Notes under the pieces: generated by a model
Seen by the model: only the letters and a program-made list of their open reading frames with translations
What the model was told of the DNA's origin: nothing
Database searches by the model: none
Part shown: in pieces, positions 16,296-23,822 of the stretch
How the letters are laid out: every line of letters begins with the position of its first letter
How positions within the stretch are numbered: position 1 is the first letter of the stretch
Source of the DNA: an uncultured Bacteroidales bacterium
GTDB lineage: Bacteria; Bacteroidota; Bacteroidia; Bacteroidales; Paludibacteraceae
DNA length: 49,476 nucleotides
Reading direction: 5' to 3'
Assembly: GCA_949297975.1 (NCBI GenBank)
Contig: CASFUX010000193.1
Location: forward strand, 1-49,476
Position numbers and translations under genes: made by a program

Positions 16296-16485
16296 TGCCA
16301 TACGGAAACATACAGGAAGAAGAACTGAAGAACAAGGTAGCGCACGACTACTTTGCTGACTACGACAGCACGCCCATCATCGGGAAGATAGACTTCTGCA
16401 TCGCCATCCCCAAAAGCGAGGGGGGGAAACTGTTCGATGAAATATAGAACCCAAGGTGTACGAATACGGCTTCCTGAAACGGTAA
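16296..16485 (+). pseudogene. Remnant of a large Eco57I-like restriction/DNA methyltransferase gene
   Basis: From ATG 16296 a 50-codon frame encodes MPYGNIQEEELKNKVAHDYF, then DYDSTPIIGKIDFCIAIP, and stops at a TAG after LFDEI. From memory, this is how large Bacteroidota Eco57I-class restriction/methylase proteins of over a thousand residues begin. Directly after, in the +1 frame (16447-16485), EPKVYEYGFLKR and a stop could be a leftover C-terminus. I infer an internal deletion that kept only the ends; a short functional ORF is less likely. It starts 10 bases after hepT. The family call rests on recall and is tentative. Confidence 0.55.
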
Positions 16486-16512
16486 GCCACAGCACCCCCC
16501 GGTTTCGCCACG

Positions 16513-16547
16513 CTCCCCTATCTTAGGGGGAGTACCCGCGAAGCGGG
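16513..16547. repeat. paired G/C-rich hairpins
   Basis: CTCCCC-TATCTTAG-GGGGAG (16513-16532) is followed directly by CCCGC-GAA-GCGGG (16535-16547). It belongs with the other G/C palindromes of the window. Confidence 0.7.
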
Positions 16548-16555
16548 AGGGATAT

Positions 16556-16870
16556 TGCATTTTCCCAGCATGACTTTTCCGGTTTCCCGGCATGATTTTT
16601 CCCTTTTCTGCTGACAAGTTTTACAGCCCACAGTTATGGGTTGTACAACTCACAGTTATGGGTTGTACGACCCACAGTTGTGGGTTATATAACCCATAAC
16701 TGTGGGCTGTAAAAGTTATGCTCACGATTGGGAAAACATCTGCCCACGTTTTGGAAAACATCTGCTCACGATTGGGAAAACTTCCCCGCACATTCCAGAC
16801 AAACTATGCGGACAAAACGGCAAACTTGCCCGCGCACAACTGACATTATGCCCGCATCTCTGCCAAAACC
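16556..16870. repeat. 22-nt repeat array with palindromic core (array A, copy 1)
   Basis: The core at 16619-16714 has exact 24-bp inverted arms (16619-16642 and 16691-16714). It is built of 22-nt units CCCACAGTTATGGG+TTGTACAA, CTCACAGTTATGGG+TTGTACGA, CCCACAGTTGTGGG+TTATATAA and a fourth unit reversed. On both sides, units of the same length read outward from the core with a shared theme (TGC..CA....TTGGGAAAA). On the right, for example, GCTCACGATTGGGAAAA and GCCCACGTTTTGGAAAA are 22 bases apart. Right-hand units become degenerate towards 16870. There are no spacers and no coding frame. Confidence 0.9.
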
Positions 16871-16892
16871 CGTACAGGCAAAGGGTTTTGGC
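16862..16892. promoter_or_regulatory. inverted repeat upstream of grpE
   Basis: GCCAAAACCC (16862-16871) and GGGTTTTGGC (16883-16892) form a perfect 10-bp dyad with an 11-nt loop, 64 bases before the grpE start. It does not match the CIRCE heat-shock operator and has no T-run, so its role is open. It may be the last unit of the 22-nt array. Confidence 0.4.
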
Positions 16893-16955
16893 AAAATTAT
16901 TGTGCAGCCGCCTGCGCGTAATGGATTATCACGAATAATAAAAAGCCACAACGAT

Positions 16956-17540
16956 ATGAAACAGGAAAAAGACCTCAACGAAAAGGAAGAAAAAACCGCC
17001 CAAGAACCGGCAGCCGAAGCGCAAACCGCTGCTTCCGAGGCCGCTGAAGCGGAAAACGCCCCTGCGGCAGAAGAAAAAGAGGGCGAAACCGACCCGATGG
17101 AAGCCCTCGAACAGAAAGTAGCCGAACTGACCGACCGCAACCTGCGCCTAATGGCCGAGTTCGACAACTACCGCAAACGCACGCTGAAAGAACGCGCCGA
17201 CCTCATCAAGACGGCGGGCGAAAACATCTTCGTGAACATGTTGCCCTTGATAGACGACTTCGAACGCGCCCTCAAGGCCATGGAAACGGCTCAGGACGTG
17301 GCGGCAGTCAAGGAGGGCGTGCAGTTGATTTACGACAAGTTCATCGGCTTCCTGGCCCAGAACGGAGTGAAGGAAATCCCGACCGAGAACGCCGTGTTCG
17401 ATGTGGACCGACACGAAGCGGTAACCACCTTCCCCGCCCCGAGCGAAGACATGAAGGGCAAAATCATGGACTGCGTGACCAAAGGCTACACGCTCAACGA
17501 CAAAGTGATACGCTACCCCAAAGTAGTGGTATGCGACTAA
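16956..17540 (+). CDS. grpE: Nucleotide exchange factor GrpE
   Basis: GrpE releases ADP from DnaK and works with DnaJ in protein folding and heat-shock recovery. The 194-residue protein has a disordered Glu/Ala-rich start, a long coiled coil around LEQKVAELTDRNLRLMAEF and DNYRKRTLKER, and the C-terminal beta domain with the family ending VIRYPKVVVCD. I chose ATG 16956; the frame is open upstream but runs through repeat DNA. It lies 38 bases before dnaJ, the usual pairing, and is likely cotranscribed with it. dnaK is not in the window. Confidence 0.96.
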   Translation: MKQEKDLNEKEEKTAQEPAAEAQTAASEAAEAENAPAAEEKEGETDPMEALEQKVAELTDRNLRLMAEFDNYRKRTLKERADLIKTAGENIFVNMLPLIDDFERALKAMETAQDVAAVKEGVQLIYDKFIGFLAQNGVKEIPTENAVFDVDRHEAVTTFPAPSEDMKGKIMDCVTKGYTLNDKVIRYPKVVVCD

Positions 17541-17578
17541 ATGGCCTCCGTTAAACCTGTAAAAGAAGCATTGCACCT

Positions 17579-18733
17579 ATGTCAAAAAGAGATTACTACG
17601 AAGTGCTTGAGGTCAGCAAGACGGCCACAGCCGAGGAAATCAAGAAAGCATACCGCAAGAAAGCCATCCAGTACCACCCGGACAAAAACCCGGGCGACAA
17701 GGCGGCGGAAGAGAAGTTCAAGGAAGCGGCCGAGGCCTACGAGGTGCTGAGCGACCCGCAAAAACGGCAACGCTACGACCAGTTCGGCCATGCGGGCGTG
17801 GGAGGCGCAGCCGGAGGAGGATTCGGCGGCGGTGGCATGACGATGGACGACATCTTTGCCCACTTCGGCGACATATTCGGCGACATAGGCGGGTTTGGCA
17901 GCTTCGGAGGTTTCGGAAGGGGACGCAGCCGGGGACCGCGCATGAGGCGGGGTTCGGACCTGCGCGTCAAGGTAAAACTCACCCTGGCCGAAGTGGCCAA
18001 GGGCGTGGAAAAGAAAATCAAAGTAAAAAAATACGTGCCCTGCTCCGAATGTGGCGGCACGGGCGCAGCCAAAGGCGCACACGCCGTGACCTGCGACACC
18101 TGCCACGGCAGCGGACGGGTGACGCGCGTGCAGCAGACCATCCTCGGGGCCATGCAGACCACCTCGGACTGCCCCACCTGCGGCGGCGACGGCACGGTAA
18201 TCAAGGACAAATGCCCGCACTGCAACGGCGAAGGCATCGTCCGCGGCGAGGAAGTCATCACCATCAACATCCCCGCCGGGGTGATGGAAGGCATGCAACT
18301 GAGCGTGAGCGGCAAGGGCAACGCCGCCCGCCGGGGAGGCGTGAACGGCGACCTGCTCGTGCTGATAGAAGAGGAGGAACACCCCGACTTGATACGTGAT
18401 GGCAACGACTTGGTGTACAACCTGCTGCTATCCGTGCCCACCGCCATCCTGGGCGACTCGGTGGAAGTACCTACCGTGGACGGCAAGGTGAAGGTCACCA
18501 TCCCGCCCGGCACACAACCCGGCAAGGTGCTGCGCCTGCGGGGCAAGGGACTGCCCAGCGTGAACTCCTACGGCACAGGCGACCTGCTGGTCAACATCGG
18601 CGTGTACATCCCCGAACACCTCACCAAGGAAGAACGCACGCTCGTGGAAAAACTGGCCAAGCTGGAAAACGTGCAACCCCACGAATCCGCCGCCAAAGGC
18701 TTCTTCTCGCGGGTAAGGAACATGTTCGAGTAA
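17579..18733 (+). CDS. dnaJ: Chaperone DnaJ
   Basis: The Hsp40 partner of DnaK. The 384-residue type I protein has a J domain with HPD at residues 33-35 ([10 protein letters not shown]), a Gly-rich region (GGGFGGGGM ... [13 protein letters not shown]), and four zinc-binding repeats: [24 protein letters not shown] and CPHCNGEG. The C-terminal substrate-binding domains follow ([18 protein letters not shown]). Length and domain order are typical. It is followed by a strong terminator. Confidence 0.97.
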   Translation: MSKRDYYEVLEVSKTATAEEIKKAYRKKAIQYHPDKNPGDKAAEEKFKEAAEAYEVLSDPQKRQRYDQFGHAGVGGAAGGGFGGGGMTMDDIFAHFGDIFGDIGGFGSFGGFGRGRSRGPRMRRGSDLRVKVKLTLAEVAKGVEKKIKVKKYVPCSECGGTGAAKGAHAVTCDTCHGSGRVTRVQQTILGAMQTTSDCPTCGGDGTVIKDKCPHCNGEGIVRGEEVITINIPAGVMEGMQLSVSGKGNAARRGGVNGDLLVLIEEEEHPDLIRDGNDLVYNLLLSVPTAILGDSVEVPTVDGKVKVTIPPGTQPGKVLRLRGKGLPSVNSYGTGDLLVNIGVYIPEHLTKEERTLVEKLAKLENVQPHESAAKGFFSRVRNMFE

Positions 18734-18750
18734 GACTACAAGATGTATAA

Positions 18751-18786
18751 AAAAACGCAAGGTGCAGTCAAACACCTTGCGTTTTT
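18751..18786. terminator. bidirectional terminator between dnaJ and the HTCS gene
   Basis: AAAAACGCAAGGTG and CACCTTGCGTTTTT are perfect 14-bp arms around an 8-nt loop, with A- and T-runs at the ends. It can serve both convergent genes. Confidence 0.9.
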
Positions 18787-18794
18787 CATAATTC

Positions 18795-21566
18795 TCACTT
18801 CGCTTTTAAGTGCTCCACATAAACAGAAGGAGCTTCCTTGAAAAACTCCTTAAAACACTTGGTGAAATAAGCTGGCGATGAAAAGCCCGTTTCATAGGCA
18901 ATTTCGGAAATGCTCTTCTCACCACGCACCAACAACTTCTCGGCTTCTTTCAATCGAATAACACGCACGAACTCATTAGGCGAGTAATTGGTCAAAGCCT
19001 TAAGCTTACGGTAAAGTTGAACGCGAGAAAGTCCCACCATGCTCCCGAGCTCGTCCACTCCAAGCTCATTGTTAGCCAGGTTGTCCATCACGATTTGACG
19101 GATTTTCTCGATAAGATCTTTGTCCATCTTCGTTACAGCTCTCTTGCCCTCGCCGAACGTGAGAGTTTCGCGGAAATGCTCTTTGATTTGGGCGCGGTTT
19201 TCTATTAGCTTCCGAATGCGTATTTTCAACAGCTTGTCGTTAAATGGCTTGGAGATATAAGCATCCGCCCCGCTTTCAAATCCCTCTGCCCGCTGTTCGT
19301 CCAGCGAACAGGCAGTAAGCAAAATCACCGGGATATGACATGTCGAGAGATTACATTTCAATTGCTTGCACAATTCGAAACCATCCATCCCCTCCATCAT
19401 AACATCGCTCACGACCAATTCTGGAATCCAAACCATGGCTTTTTGCAGGCCGACCATCCCATTGGAAACCTCCAACACCCTATAATCGTCCATCAACAGT
19501 GTTTTTAAATACAAACGCATATCTGCATTGTCCTCCACCAACAACACTAAAGGCTTTCCCGAATCCTCGAACTGTCCGGAAATCAGGTCTGAATCATCTG
19601 GCATTGACGCGGTCTGTACCCAGGATGACTCTTCCTGCTGTACTTTCGCCGGAAGTAAATCCAACCGGGCAGCCTTCTCCCGATGCTCCATTGGGATAAT
19701 CACCGTAAAACATGTGCCTTTCCCAAGCTCACTTTCCACCGAAATATTTCCGCCATGCAAATCAACCAACATTTTAGTCAGATTGAGGCCAATGCCCGAT
19801 CCCATCACTTTATCGTCCACCTTATAAAACCGTTCAAACACATGCGGCAAATGCTCTGCCGGAATGCCCACACCCGTATCCGCCACCTGCAACCGCACCG
19901 CCTCTTTTCCTTGAAAATCGGGCATATGCGACAAAGTCACAACTACCCGTCCATTCTCTGGCGTATACTTCAACGCATTAGACAACAGGTTATAACATAT
20001 TTTTTCTATCTTCTCCGCATCAAACCACATGTAGAAATCCTCACCAGACGCATTACACTGCAAATGCAGATGCTTTTCCGCAGCCAACTGACGGAATGAA
20101 TTGACAACATTTTCCACAAAGCCCTTAAAATCGCCATAGTTGAAAGCCATCTTCATCTTCCCGTTTTCCACCTTGCGAAAGTCAATAACTTGATCAATGA
20201 GCCGTTGCAGCACCTCAATGTTTTGCCGAATGAGCAAAACCATACTCTTCCCCCTTTCGCTCAATTGCTCCTGTTCCACAATCTGGTCAAGCGGCCCGGA
20301 GATAAGCGTAAGCGGTGTACGGAACTCGTGCGACACATTGGTAAAGAACACCAACTTGGCCTGCGTGGCATCTTCCAAATCCTTCGACAACAAAGCCAAC
20401 TGGTCACGTTGTTCTGTAAGTTCCGCACGCTGTTTACTAACCAATGCGTTGCGTTCCTTTAGCAAACGATTGATACGGTTCGCTTTCCAATTAGCCCTCA
20501 TCAGCATCGCCAACAAGACAAAAAAGACCACCAACACGCCCAAAGAAGCATACAGCACAAAACGTTGCGTGGCATACTGCACCAGGCTCTCATCCAAGGC
20601 ATTATTTAACTTTGCCAATTTTTCCTGCTGCTCCGTGATTTGGTCTGTCTGCAATTTGAGCACACGGGCATTGGTCTTATCCACCACTGCCGTATAAAGC
20701 CTATTGTCACGATTATAAGGCAACCCGTTCAAGATACTGAACGCAGTCTGCACCACCCGTTCACCACCCGTTGGATATAGGAAAGTAGCATCGATACGCC
20801 CGTCAAGCACCATCTGAATTCCACCGTCCGGTCCTGCCAGCGCATCTATACCGACAATTTCAGGCCGCTTCTTTTCTACCTCCAAATAGACGGAAGAAGC
20901 CCCCAAGGCCATCTGGTCGTTGTGGGCGAATATCAAATCAACAGGTTGTCCCGTAGCCATAAAACGCCGGGTCTCGGACTCCGCTACATGACGAAACCAG
21001 CCTCCATCCACCGAAGCCACCACTTCTATACCTGGATAAGCACGAATAGCATCCATGAAACCAGCATGCCGCTCGGTTGCTGGAGACGAACCCGTCAGTC
21101 CTTGGATCTCGAACACTCGCCCTCGCCCATGCAACCGCTCGGCTATGTAAATGCCTGCATCATGGCCTATCGTATAATTATCAGCCCCGACAAAAGCCGT
21201 ATAATGGTCGGAAGCTATTTTGCGGTCGGCCAGCACCACGGGGATGCCCGCTTCCATAGCCTTTTCCACCACCTCCACCAATGGTTCGGCTTCGTTAGGA
21301 ACAAGTATGATAAGATCGACACGATCTGCGATAAACTGCTCCACGTCCTTTATCTGCTGCTGCGTATCATCTTTCACACTCTTGATGCGCAACTCAAGCC
21401 CTGGATGGAACGACACCTCCTGCATAGCCTCCTTGTTCATTGCCGTGCGCCAATCATCCTTGCTGCATTGTGAGAACCCGATGACTTGCACATCGGGCTG
21501 CGAGGTGCATGTACACAGAAAAAACAGTGCTCCTAACATGAATACCGACAGATGAAAACTCTTCAT
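18795..21566 (-). CDS. Hybrid two-component regulator with periplasmic-binding-protein sensor
   Basis: A one-protein two-component system that probably senses fructose. The 923-residue protein has a hydrophobic N-terminus ending LFFLCTC, which may be a lipobox or an anchor. A type I periplasmic-binding domain (~25-295, with ADRKIASDHYTAFVGADN) is followed by a membrane helix (~336-357). The histidine kinase has His413 in NVSHEFRTPL, an N-box around Asn526/530 and DTGVGIP at 563-569. The receiver has Asp721 (VVSDVMMEGMDG), and an AraC-type DNA-binding domain covers ~830-923. This is the BT1754 architecture, which binds fructose. I chose ATG 21566; the frame extends 43 codons upstream through array B. 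Confidence 0.93.
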   Translation of the reverse strand: MKSFHLSVFMLGALFFLCTCTSQPDVQVIGFSQCSKDDWRTAMNKEAMQEVSFHPGLELRIKSVKDDTQQQIKDVEQFIADRVDLIILVPNEAEPLVEVVEKAMEAGIPVVLADRKIASDHYTAFVGADNYTIGHDAGIYIAERLHGRGRVFEIQGLTGSSPATERHAGFMDAIRAYPGIEVVASVDGGWFRHVAESETRRFMATGQPVDLIFAHNDQMALGASSVYLEVEKKRPEIVGIDALAGPDGGIQMVLDGRIDATFLYPTGGERVVQTAFSILNGLPYNRDNRLYTAVVDKTNARVLKLQTDQITEQQEKLAKLNNALDESLVQYATQRFVLYASLGVLVVFFVLLAMLMRANWKANRINRLLKERNALVSKQRAELTEQRDQLALLSKDLEDATQAKLVFFTNVSHEFRTPLTLISGPLDQIVEQEQLSERGKSMVLLIRQNIEVLQRLIDQVIDFRKVENGKMKMAFNYGDFKGFVENVVNSFRQLAAEKHLHLQCNASGEDFYMWFDAEKIEKICYNLLSNALKYTPENGRVVVTLSHMPDFQGKEAVRLQVADTGVGIPAEHLPHVFERFYKVDDKVMGSGIGLNLTKMLVDLHGGNISVESELGKGTCFTVIIPMEHREKAARLDLLPAKVQQEESSWVQTASMPDDSDLISGQFEDSGKPLVLLVEDNADMRLYLKTLLMDDYRVLEVSNGMVGLQKAMVWIPELVVSDVMMEGMDGFELCKQLKCNLSTCHIPVILLTACSLDEQRAEGFESGADAYISKPFNDKLLKIRIRKLIENRAQIKEHFRETLTFGEGKRAVTKMDKDLIEKIRQIVMDNLANNELGVDELGSMVGLSRVQLYRKLKALTNYSPNEFVRVIRLKEAEKLLVRGEKSISEIAYETGFSSPAYFTKCFKEFFKEAPSVYVEHLKAK

Positions 21567-21600
21567 GGCTTTATTTCTTTGTCTATTATCGAAAAGTTCA

Positions 21601-21690
21601 CTTTTTCCGTACTGACGCAAGTTTAGCTGCGTCAGTACGGAATTTTCATTGCATTCGTGTGAAATTCTTTTTTCTTCCGCACGCAATTTT
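21601..21690. repeat. 22-nt repeat array upstream of the HTCS gene (array B)
   Basis: Perfect 13-bp inverted arms CCGTACTGACGCA (21607-21619) and TGCGTCAGTACGG (21628-21640) lie within about four contiguous ~22-nt units. These begin at 21607, 21629, 21651 and ~21674 and carry a recurring C-G-x-AATTTTC element. The word CGTCAGTACG(G/C)AATT also occurs in array D at 42.66 kb. The array occupies most of the 146-bp gap between fructokinase and the regulator. Confidence 0.75.
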
Positions 21691-21712
21691 CCCATAGCCG
21701 GGAATGGCCGGG

Positions 21713-22600
21713 TCAGGCTTTAACCCGCCGTTTTAGTTCTTCCGGCAAAGTCGGCATTCCGCCCTGGCAAGTACACACATAGGCCGACACATCTACCGCC
21801 AAGCGATGAGCCTCATGCATGTTCTTTCCATACAACAAAGAAGCTATGAACGCCGCCGTAAAAGAATCGCCAGCACCGACCGTGTCCACCACCTCGACCT
21901 GCGGCGTAGGCAGGAACGAACTGTCCGCGCTGGTAAACACATAACTGCCTTGCGTGCCACACGTCATAACCACCATGCGCAAGTCGTAATCGCGCAACAG
22001 CGAACGGCACACGTCCTGTTCCGTTTTATTTTCCCAACCCCACAAGCGAGCTATAGCCGCCACCTCTTCATCATTGATTTTCAACATATCCGAACAACGC
22101 AACGAGGCATCGAGTACCTGCCGGGTGTAATAATGCTGACGCAGGTTGATGTCGAACACTTTCAGCGCATCGGCTGGCAACGCGCCAAGGAAGGCTCTTA
22201 TCGTACTGCGCGAAACTCCGTTACGCTGTGCCAACGAGCCAAAACAAACGACTTTTGTTTTCTTGGCAAGCTGCAACAAACGCTCGGTAAAGGGGATATT
22301 ATCCCACGCCACTCCTTCGCGGATATCATATTGCGGCACCCCCTGCGCATCAAGCGACACCTGCACCGTGCCTGTCGGGAAAGGCACTTCCTCCGCCAAT
22401 AAATTCAACTCCCGACCGACCAACGCCCGATGTATTTCTCCTCCTAAATCATCACTCCCGATGGCACTGACTGCATATCCTTCATAACCCAACTGCGACA
22501 CATGATGGGCAAAATTGGCAGGCGCACCGCCCAATACCTTCCTGTCGGGGAACACATCCCACAAAATTTCCCCTAAACCTACTATAATTTCTTTTTCCAT
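21713..22600 (-). CDS. PfkB-family fructokinase
   Basis: The 295-residue ribokinase-fold sugar kinase probably phosphorylates fructose released from fructan. The N-terminal glycine signature is VLGGAPANFAHHVSQLG (~22-38). The C-terminal signature is DTVGAGDSFTAAF, with Asp245 as catalytic base. The length is normal for the family. Its place between a fructose-type permease and the fructose-sensing regulator, as in the B. thetaiotaomicron fructan locus (BT1757), supports the substrate; the sequence alone would allow another hexose. Confidence 0.9.
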   Translation of the reverse strand: MEKEIIVGLGEILWDVFPDRKVLGGAPANFAHHVSQLGYEGYAVSAIGSDDLGGEIHRALVGRELNLLAEEVPFPTGTVQVSLDAQGVPQYDIREGVAWDNIPFTERLLQLAKKTKVVCFGSLAQRNGVSRSTIRAFLGALPADALKVFDINLRQHYYTRQVLDASLRCSDMLKINDEEVAAIARLWGWENKTEQDVCRSLLRDYDLRMVVMTCGTQGSYVFTSADSSFLPTPQVEVVDTVGAGDSFTAAFIASLLYGKNMHEAHRLAVDVSAYVCTCQGGMPTLPEELKRRVKA

Positions 22601-22635
22601 GATTATTCAGTTATACAACACCATTCCTGATGTTT

Positions 22636-23790
22636 TTATCCTTTCCTCATATAAAATGTAAACGCTCCCAAATAGACCACCCCGACCGCAATGACGAGTA
22701 CAGCTCCAAGCTGCGTGGCCATGGCATCGGACAATAGCCCCATAAAGAAGGGGAACACCGTACCTCCAAACAGCCCCATAATCATCAAGCCCGATATTTC
22801 ATTCTTCTTACCGGGCATGTAGAGCATCGCCTTTGACAAGATGATGGAGAACACATTCGAGTTGCCGAAGCCGACCAGTGCAATAGCGACATAAATCAAT
22901 GCAAAGCTTTGCCCCAATGCCAGACCCACCACACCCAGCAACATGGTAGCCACACTAACTGCAAAGAATTTATTGGCCGAAAAGCGGGATAAAATAAACG
23001 TACCACTCAAGCAACCTATCGTGCGGAAGAGGAAATAAACGCTGGTGGCAAACCCCGCGTCCGCAAGAGCCATGCCCAAGCGTTCCTGCAAGACTTTAGG
23101 TGCGGTAACATTCAACCCCACATCTATTCCTACATGGCACATGATGCCAAGGAACGACAGCAAAATGACCCGATCGCCCAACAGCGAGAAACACTGGCCG
23201 AAAGTGGACGAGGCCTGGCCAGTACCGACATCTTCCTCCTTGATGGAAGTAAACCCCAACCAACAGACAGCTATCACCGCCACCGCCATAAAAAGCGGAT
23301 AAAGCAATTTCCAATCGCCCAACGAAGCCGCCGCCCATGCTGCCAATATGGGTGCAATGAATGAAGCGATTGCCTTGACAAATTGCCCGAACGTAAGCGA
23401 ACTAGCCAAACGATTGCCTCGCACGACATTGGAAAGCAAAGGATTGATAGACACCTGCATCAACGTATTCCCTATGCCGAGCAAGGAAAAGGACACCAAC
23501 ATCATCACGAACGAATAGCCTAACAAAGGCAACACCAGTGACAAGATGGTAACCGCCAAGCTAAGCAAAACGGTCTTACGCCGTCCAATGCGGTTCATCA
23601 ACATGCCTGTTGGCACAGAGAATATCAAAAACCAAAAGAACACCATTGATGGGAACAGATTGGCAAGCGTGTCGTTCAATCCGAAGTCGACTTTTACATA
23701 ATTGGTGGCTATACCAACCATATCCACAAACCCCATGCAGAAAAAAGCCAGCATGACGGGGATGAGTTTTGAAATATTTGTTTGCTTCAT
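22636..23790 (-). CDS. MFS sugar permease (fructose/fucose-permease-like)
   Basis: The 384-residue protein has about twelve hydrophobic segments and starts MKQTNISKLIPVMLAFFCMGFVDMVG. The conserved loop MNRIGRRKTVLL follows the second to third segment, as in the major facilitator superfamily. It probably imports fructose across the inner membrane, the role assigned to its positional counterpart BT1758. I prefer ATG 23790; a GTG at 23820 would add ten residues. It follows the upstream GH32 gene within tens of bases and precedes fructokinase by 35 bases, so the three are one transcription unit. Confidence 0.9.
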   Translation of the reverse strand: MKQTNISKLIPVMLAFFCMGFVDMVGIATNYVKVDFGLNDTLANLFPSMVFFWFLIFSVPTGMLMNRIGRRKTVLLSLAVTILSLVLPLLGYSFVMMLVSFSLLGIGNTLMQVSINPLLSNVVRGNRLASSLTFGQFVKAIASFIAPILAAWAAASLGDWKLLYPLFMAVAVIAVCWLGFTSIKEEDVGTGQASSTFGQCFSLLGDRVILLSFLGIMCHVGIDVGLNVTAPKVLQERLGMALADAGFATSVYFLFRTIGCLSGTFILSRFSANKFFAVSVATMLLGVVGLALGQSFALIYVAIALVGFGNSNVFSIILSKAMLYMPGKKNEISGLMIMGLFGGTVFPFFMGLLSDAMATQLGAVLVIAVGVVYLGAFTFYMRKG

Positions 23791-23822
23791 AACTGAGAGA
23801 TAAACATGTTTGTTTTCCACTT

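Noticed and set aside
16556-16870. CRISPR array
   Set aside because: Units abut directly, there are no unique spacers, the units vary and flip around a centre, and no cas gene is nearby.
16862-16892. CIRCE heat-shock operator before grpE
   Set aside because: The dyad is GCCAAAACCC/GGGTTTTGGC, unlike TTAGCACTC-N9-GAGTGCTAA.
16728-16955. Extended N-terminus of GrpE starting in the repeat array
   Set aside because: The translated array has no similarity to GrpE, and the family start with a Glu/Lys-rich region is at 16956.
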